Source: Saccharothrix tamanrassetensis | Lineage (GTDB): Bacteria > Actinomycetota > Actinomycetes > Mycobacteriales > Pseudonocardiaceae | Direction of reading: 5' to 3' | Length of the DNA stretch: 64,000 bases | Assembly (NCBI RefSeq): GCF_014203665.1 | Contig: NZ_JACHJN010000010.1 | Span: 287,942-351,941 of the forward strand | Shown here: piece after piece, positions 61,114 through 64,000 of the stretch | How the letters are laid out: every line of letters starts with the position of its first letter | Numbering within the stretch: the first letter of the stretch is position 1 | The notes under the pieces: model-generated | Seen by the model: the letters and a program-made list of their open reading frames with translations, nothing else | The model's database searches: none | Told to the model about the DNA's origin: nothing | Translations under genes and position numbers: made by a program

Positions 61114-63813
61114 TTACTCCTGCGGGCTCAGGTCGAACGCCCGCTCGGCGGCATCGGTCTCGTTGTCGTCATCGGCCTGGGCGGCGTTGAGGAACCACTT
61201 GACGGCCTCGTCCGTGCGCCCGGCCGCGGCCAGGTTGTCCGCGTAGGCGTAGAACAGCCGCGCACTCCACGGGTCGCGGCGCTTCGGCTCCAGGTCGGGC
61301 CCCTGCAACGCGACGACCGCCGCGTCCAGCTGCCCCATGTCCCGACGAGCACCCGCCGCGACGATCCGCAGCTCCACCGCCTCGTCCGGCGACAGCGTAA
61401 GACCCTGCGACTCCCGGGCGAGCTCGATGGCCCGCTCCGGCCGGCCCAGCGCCCGCTCGCAGTCCGCCATCACGGCGACGTGACCGGCGCCGTGCGTCAT
61501 CCGCCGAGCCGCACGCAGCTCCGACAACGCCTCGGCCCACTCACCGGCGTGGTAGGCCGCCAGCCCGGCCGCTTCGCGCACCACACCGACCCGAGCGGCC
61601 TTGGTGCGGGCGTAGCGGGCGTGCTCCAGGGCCTGCTCCGGCTCGCTGTCGATCAGGATGCCCGCAGCGGCCAGGTGCCGTCCGACGATCTCGGCCAGCC
61701 CCTTGGGCAATCCGCGCAGCTCCTGCTTCACCTCGGGGTCGAGGATCGAGATGTCCGCGTCGTCGGGCAGTTCAGGCGCCCGGACCCGAGCGAACTCGCC
61801 GCTGTCGTCACGCCGGTCGTCCCGACGGTCGTCACGCCGGTCATCCCGTCGCACCGAGGTCTCGTCGGCCGCACGGCCGGCGGGAACGTCGTCGCGTTCG
61901 TGGTCATTGGCGTCGTCTTGGTCGGACTCGACCTCGGACTCGTCGGCAACGTCGTCGGCAACCGCCTCGGCGCCATCCCGAACCGCAGCGACCTCGCCCG
62001 CCTTGACACCACCATCAGCGGCAGCGTCGTCAGCCGCAGTGTTGTCGGCCCCAGCGGCTTTGGTGTCGGTGTCGATGTCGCCGATGGCAGCATCGCCGGT
62101 GTCGGCCGTGACGTCCTCGGCGCCGTCCTCGGCCACGACACCAGCAGTGCCGGCCTCCTCGGAACGAACAGCCTCAGAGCCGGCAGCCTGCGGCGTCACC
62201 GACTCGACAGCACCGACCGACCCCGTCGCCTGCTCAACGGCCTCGCCGCCCGACACCTGGTCGCCCGACACCTGGTCGCCCGATACCTGGCTGCGCTGCA
62301 CCGAGTCGTGCTGCACCGAGTCACCCTCAACGGCCCGGTCCTGGAACCGCGCGGCACGCTCACGACTGCGCTCGTCCCGCCGGTCGTCCCGACGCGGGGC
62401 GCGGTCGTCACGGGGACGGTCGTCGCGCCCACGGTCGTCACGACGCGGGTAGCCGCCACGGTCATCACGAGACTTGAAGTCGCGACGGTCGCCACCGCGC
62501 GAATCGCGAGACGGCGAGCCGCCCCGGTCATCACGCGAACGGAAACCACCACGGTCCCCGCCCCGGTCATCACGCGGCCGGTATTCGCGGCGCTCGCCAC
62601 CACGGTCATCACGCGGCCGGAACTCACGGCGCTCGCCAGTAGTCCCCTGGCGGGACTGGTGACCGCCACGGTCATCACGGGGGCGGAACTCACGACGCTC
62701 GCCACCGCGATCGTCGCGCGGGCGGTACTCGCGCTTCTCGCCGCTGCGGTCATCGCGCGGCTTGAAGTCCCGGCGCTCGCCGCCACGATCGTTGCGGGGC
62801 TTGAAGTCCCGCCGATCCCCACCACGGTCGTCACGAGGCTTGAAGTCGCGACGGTCGCCACCACGGGAATCGCGAGACGGCGAGCCGCCCCGGTCATCAC
62901 GCGAACGGAAACCACCACGGTCCCCGCCCCGGTCATCGCGCGGCTTGAAGTCCCGCCGATCCCCACCGCGATCGTCACGAGGCTTGAAGTCCCGGCGGTC
63001 GCCACCGCGATCATCGCGAGGACGGAACTCACGTCGTTCACCGGCACGGTCGTCACGCGGACGATACTCACGCTTCTCACCACCGCGATCGTCACGCGGG
63101 CGGAAGTCACGCCGGTCACCGCTGCGGTCATCGCGCGGCTTGAAGTCCCGGCGGTCACCGCCGCGATCGTCGCGGGACCGGAATCCACCACGGTCGCCAC
63201 CACGGTCGTCGCGAGGGCGGAACTCACGGCGCTCACCGCTACGACTTTCGCGGGACTGGTAGCCGCCACGGTCGTCGCGGGGCCGGAACTCGCGGCGCTC
63301 GCCACTGCGGTCATCGCGCGGACGGTACTCACGCCGTTCACCGGCACGGTCGTCACGCGGACGGAACTCACGCTTCTCACCACCGCGATCGTCGCGGGGT
63401 CGGAACTCGCGACGCTCACCGCCACGATCGTCGCGCGGGCGGTACTCGCGCTTCTCGCCGCTGCGGTCATCGCGCGGGCGGAATTCGCGGCGCTCACCGG
63501 TGCGGGAGCTGGAGCCGCGATCGTCACGGTTGTAGCCGGGGCGGTCGTCACGACGCGGGTAGCCGCCGCGGTCGTCGCGCGGCTTGTCGTAGCGAGGACG
63601 TTCCGAGCGGTTGTCGTCCCTGCGCGGGCCGCCGCGGTCGTCGCGACCACGGTCGTGGCTGGGCCGATCGTCACGGCGCGGGTAGCCGCCACGGTCGTCG
63701 CGTCCCGCGCTGCCCTGCTTGCGGCCTCCATCGGCGCGGCCACCGTCGGATCGGCGCGGTCGGTCTCCCTGGCCTCGCTGACGGTCGCCCGGCCGGTCTC
63801 CGAACCTCGACAC
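61114..63813 (-). CDS. TPR protein with giant Arg-Asp-Gly repeat domain (Rv1691-like)
   Basis: 899 aa. Residues about 38-480 are an extreme polyampholyte: about two dozen 13-residue units of the form RDDRGG(E/D)(R/K)R(E/D)F(R/K)P, some with 9-residue inserts (SPSRDSRGG). Residues about 490-690 are acidic and disordered. Residues about 690-899 are the conserved TPR-like part (ILDPEVKQELRGLPKGLAE, ALEHARYARTKAARVG), the counterpart of Rv1691, which lacks such an N-terminus. GTG 63813 has AGGAGG 7 nt upstream and is clearly the start. RGG/RDR-type regions commonly bind RNA or form condensates, an attractive idea here since the gene lies next to an rRNA operon; the role is unproven. Confidence 0.85.
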   Translation of the reverse strand: MSRFGDRPGDRQRGQGDRPRRSDGGRADGGRKQGSAGRDDRGGYPRRDDRPSHDRGRDDRGGPRRDDNRSERPRYDKPRDDRGGYPRRDDRPGYNRDDRGSSSRTGERREFRPRDDRSGEKREYRPRDDRGGERREFRPRDDRGGEKREFRPRDDRAGERREYRPRDDRSGERREFRPRDDRGGYQSRESRSGERREFRPRDDRGGDRGGFRSRDDRGGDRRDFKPRDDRSGDRRDFRPRDDRGGEKREYRPRDDRAGERREFRPRDDRGGDRRDFKPRDDRGGDRRDFKPRDDRGGDRGGFRSRDDRGGSPSRDSRGGDRRDFKPRDDRGGDRRDFKPRNDRGGERRDFKPRDDRSGEKREYRPRDDRGGERREFRPRDDRGGHQSRQGTTGERREFRPRDDRGGERREYRPRDDRGGDRGGFRSRDDRGGSPSRDSRGGDRRDFKSRDDRGGYPRRDDRGRDDRPRDDRAPRRDDRRDERSRERAARFQDRAVEGDSVQHDSVQRSQVSGDQVSGDQVSGGEAVEQATGSVGAVESVTPQAAGSEAVRSEEAGTAGVVAEDGAEDVTADTGDAAIGDIDTDTKAAGADNTAADDAAADGGVKAGEVAAVRDGAEAVADDVADESEVESDQDDANDHERDDVPAGRAADETSVRRDDRRDDRRDDRRDDSGEFARVRAPELPDDADISILDPEVKQELRGLPKGLAEIVGRHLAAAGILIDSEPEQALEHARYARTKAARVGVVREAAGLAAYHAGEWAEALSELRAARRMTHGAGHVAVMADCERALGRPERAIELARESQGLTLSPDEAVELRIVAAGARRDMGQLDAAVVALQGPDLEPKRRDPWSARLFYAYADNLAAAGRTDEAVKWFLNAAQADDDNETDAAERAFDLSPQE
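62370..63702 (-). repeat. 39-bp in-frame coding repeats (RDD repeat domain)
   Basis: Units of 39 bp, 13 codons, encoding RDDRGG-type peptides, with scattered 66-bp variants. The period is a multiple of three and the repeats keep frame, showing selection on the protein. Long open frames in other phases are by-products. Confidence 0.85.
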
Positions 63814-63844
63814 CTGTACTCCTCCTACTGTGGACACGCACGCC

Positions 63845-63898
63845 GAAAGGGCTTGTGAGTTGAGCACATCTCGATGTGCCCCCATCACAAGCCCTTTC
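63845..63898 (-). terminator. rRNA operon terminator
   Basis: Outer 14-bp perfect stem (GAAAGGGCTTGTGA) and an inner 7-bp stem GCACATC-TC-GATGTGC, directly after the 5S gene on the minus strand. Confidence 0.85.
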
Positions 63899-63910
63899 AG
63901 GGAAAGAATG

Positions 63911-64000
63911 TTCGGCGGCGTCCTACTCTCCCACACCCTCACGAGTGCAGTACCATCGGCGCTGGAAGGCTTAACTACCGGGTTCGGAATGGGACCGGGT
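63911..64000 (-). rRNA. 5S ribosomal RNA, 3' portion
   Basis: Minus-strand sequence contains CCCATTCCGAACCCGG, GTTAAGCCTTCCAGCGCCGA and GGGAGAGTAGGACGCCGCCG, the loop B-C and 3' helix signature of actinobacterial 5S rRNA. The 5' end (about 25-30 nt) is beyond the window, so 23S and 16S should follow to the right. Confidence 0.95.

Noticed and set aside
62370..63702. Possible CRISPR-like repeat array
   Set aside because: Repeats are coding, in frame and degenerate at synonymous sites.
60988..63858. 956-codon plus-strand open frame opposite the RDD-repeat gene
   Set aside because: The 39-bp period, divisible by three, keeps other frames open. The minus frame has an AGGAGG site and a conserved TPR end.

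Overview
This is a very GC-rich actinomycete chromosome segment: GTG starts are common, stop/start overlaps are frequent, and codon third positions are G/C. The stretch from about 41.7 to 63.8 kb keeps the gene order of the Mycobacterium tuberculosis Rv1691-Rv1711 block (TPR protein, HAD phosphatase, small protein, tlyA, nadK, recN, steA, mctB-like, pyrG, NUDIX, xerD, parA-like, scpA, scpB, rluB). The protein content (conservon, DUF574 methyltransferase, eCIS, NPCBM lipid-anchored or membrane proteins) fits a Pseudonocardiaceae genus such as Saccharothrix, Lentzea or Actinosynnema; the genus is an inference.

Layout. (1) 1-10.5 kb, all minus strand: the proximal part of an extracellular contractile injection system (eCIS): DUF4255 protein, AAA+ ATPase, DUF4157 HExxH protein, tail sheath, two tube proteins, a tail assembly protein, a DUF6760 protein, a 717-aa VQR-rich disordered protein, a LysM baseplate protein and a VgrG/gpD-like protein that runs off the left edge. 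The three transcription units of this cluster are each preceded by the same palindrome, CTGCCC-N4-GGGCAG. (2) 10.7-17.6 kb: a membrane NPCBM protein, then an RsbW/SigF-like pair, a DUF4383 protein, an Rv2629-like baeRF protein, topoisomerase IB, a GCS2 carboxylate-amine ligase coupled to a STAS anti-anti-sigma factor, and a deaminase. SigF-type promoter motifs (GGTT-N16-GGGTAT) precede several of these. (3) 17.6-24.4 kb: a TPR-CHAT protease divergent from an intracellular subtilase, an ECF sigma factor, a small partner protein, a large nested inverted repeat, and a second subtilase paralogue; this looks like a proteolytic signalling or conflict cassette. (4) 24.7-32.2 kb: DUF574 methyltransferase, a PAS-GGDEF-degenerate-EAL protein, and a conservon (sensor kinase, roadblock, GTPase) that lacks the usual DUF742 gene. 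(5) 32.4-37.4 kb: an SsuABC/TauABC-like transporter whose genes surround a pobA-like aromatic hydroxylase. (6) 37.6-41.3 kb: an XRE-nSTAND-WD40 regulator. (7) 41.7-63.8 kb: the conserved housekeeping block, with local oddities: an alanine dehydrogenase lacking about 105 residues of its NAD domain, three tandem membrane paralogues after recN, and a TPR protein with a huge Arg-Asp-Gly repeat domain. (8) 63.9-64 kb: the 3' part of a 5S rRNA gene (minus strand) with its terminator, so the window abuts an rRNA operon.

How the parts fit. Region 1 builds a phage-tail-like particle; its shared palindromes suggest one regulator acting on all operons. Region 2 looks like a self-contained partner-switching circuit (anti-sigma, sigma, anti-anti-sigma) with its own small regulon. 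Region 3 may couple a sensor-like TPR-CHAT protease to two cytoplasmic subtilases and transcription by an ECF sigma. These functional links are inferences from order and motifs, not demonstrated.
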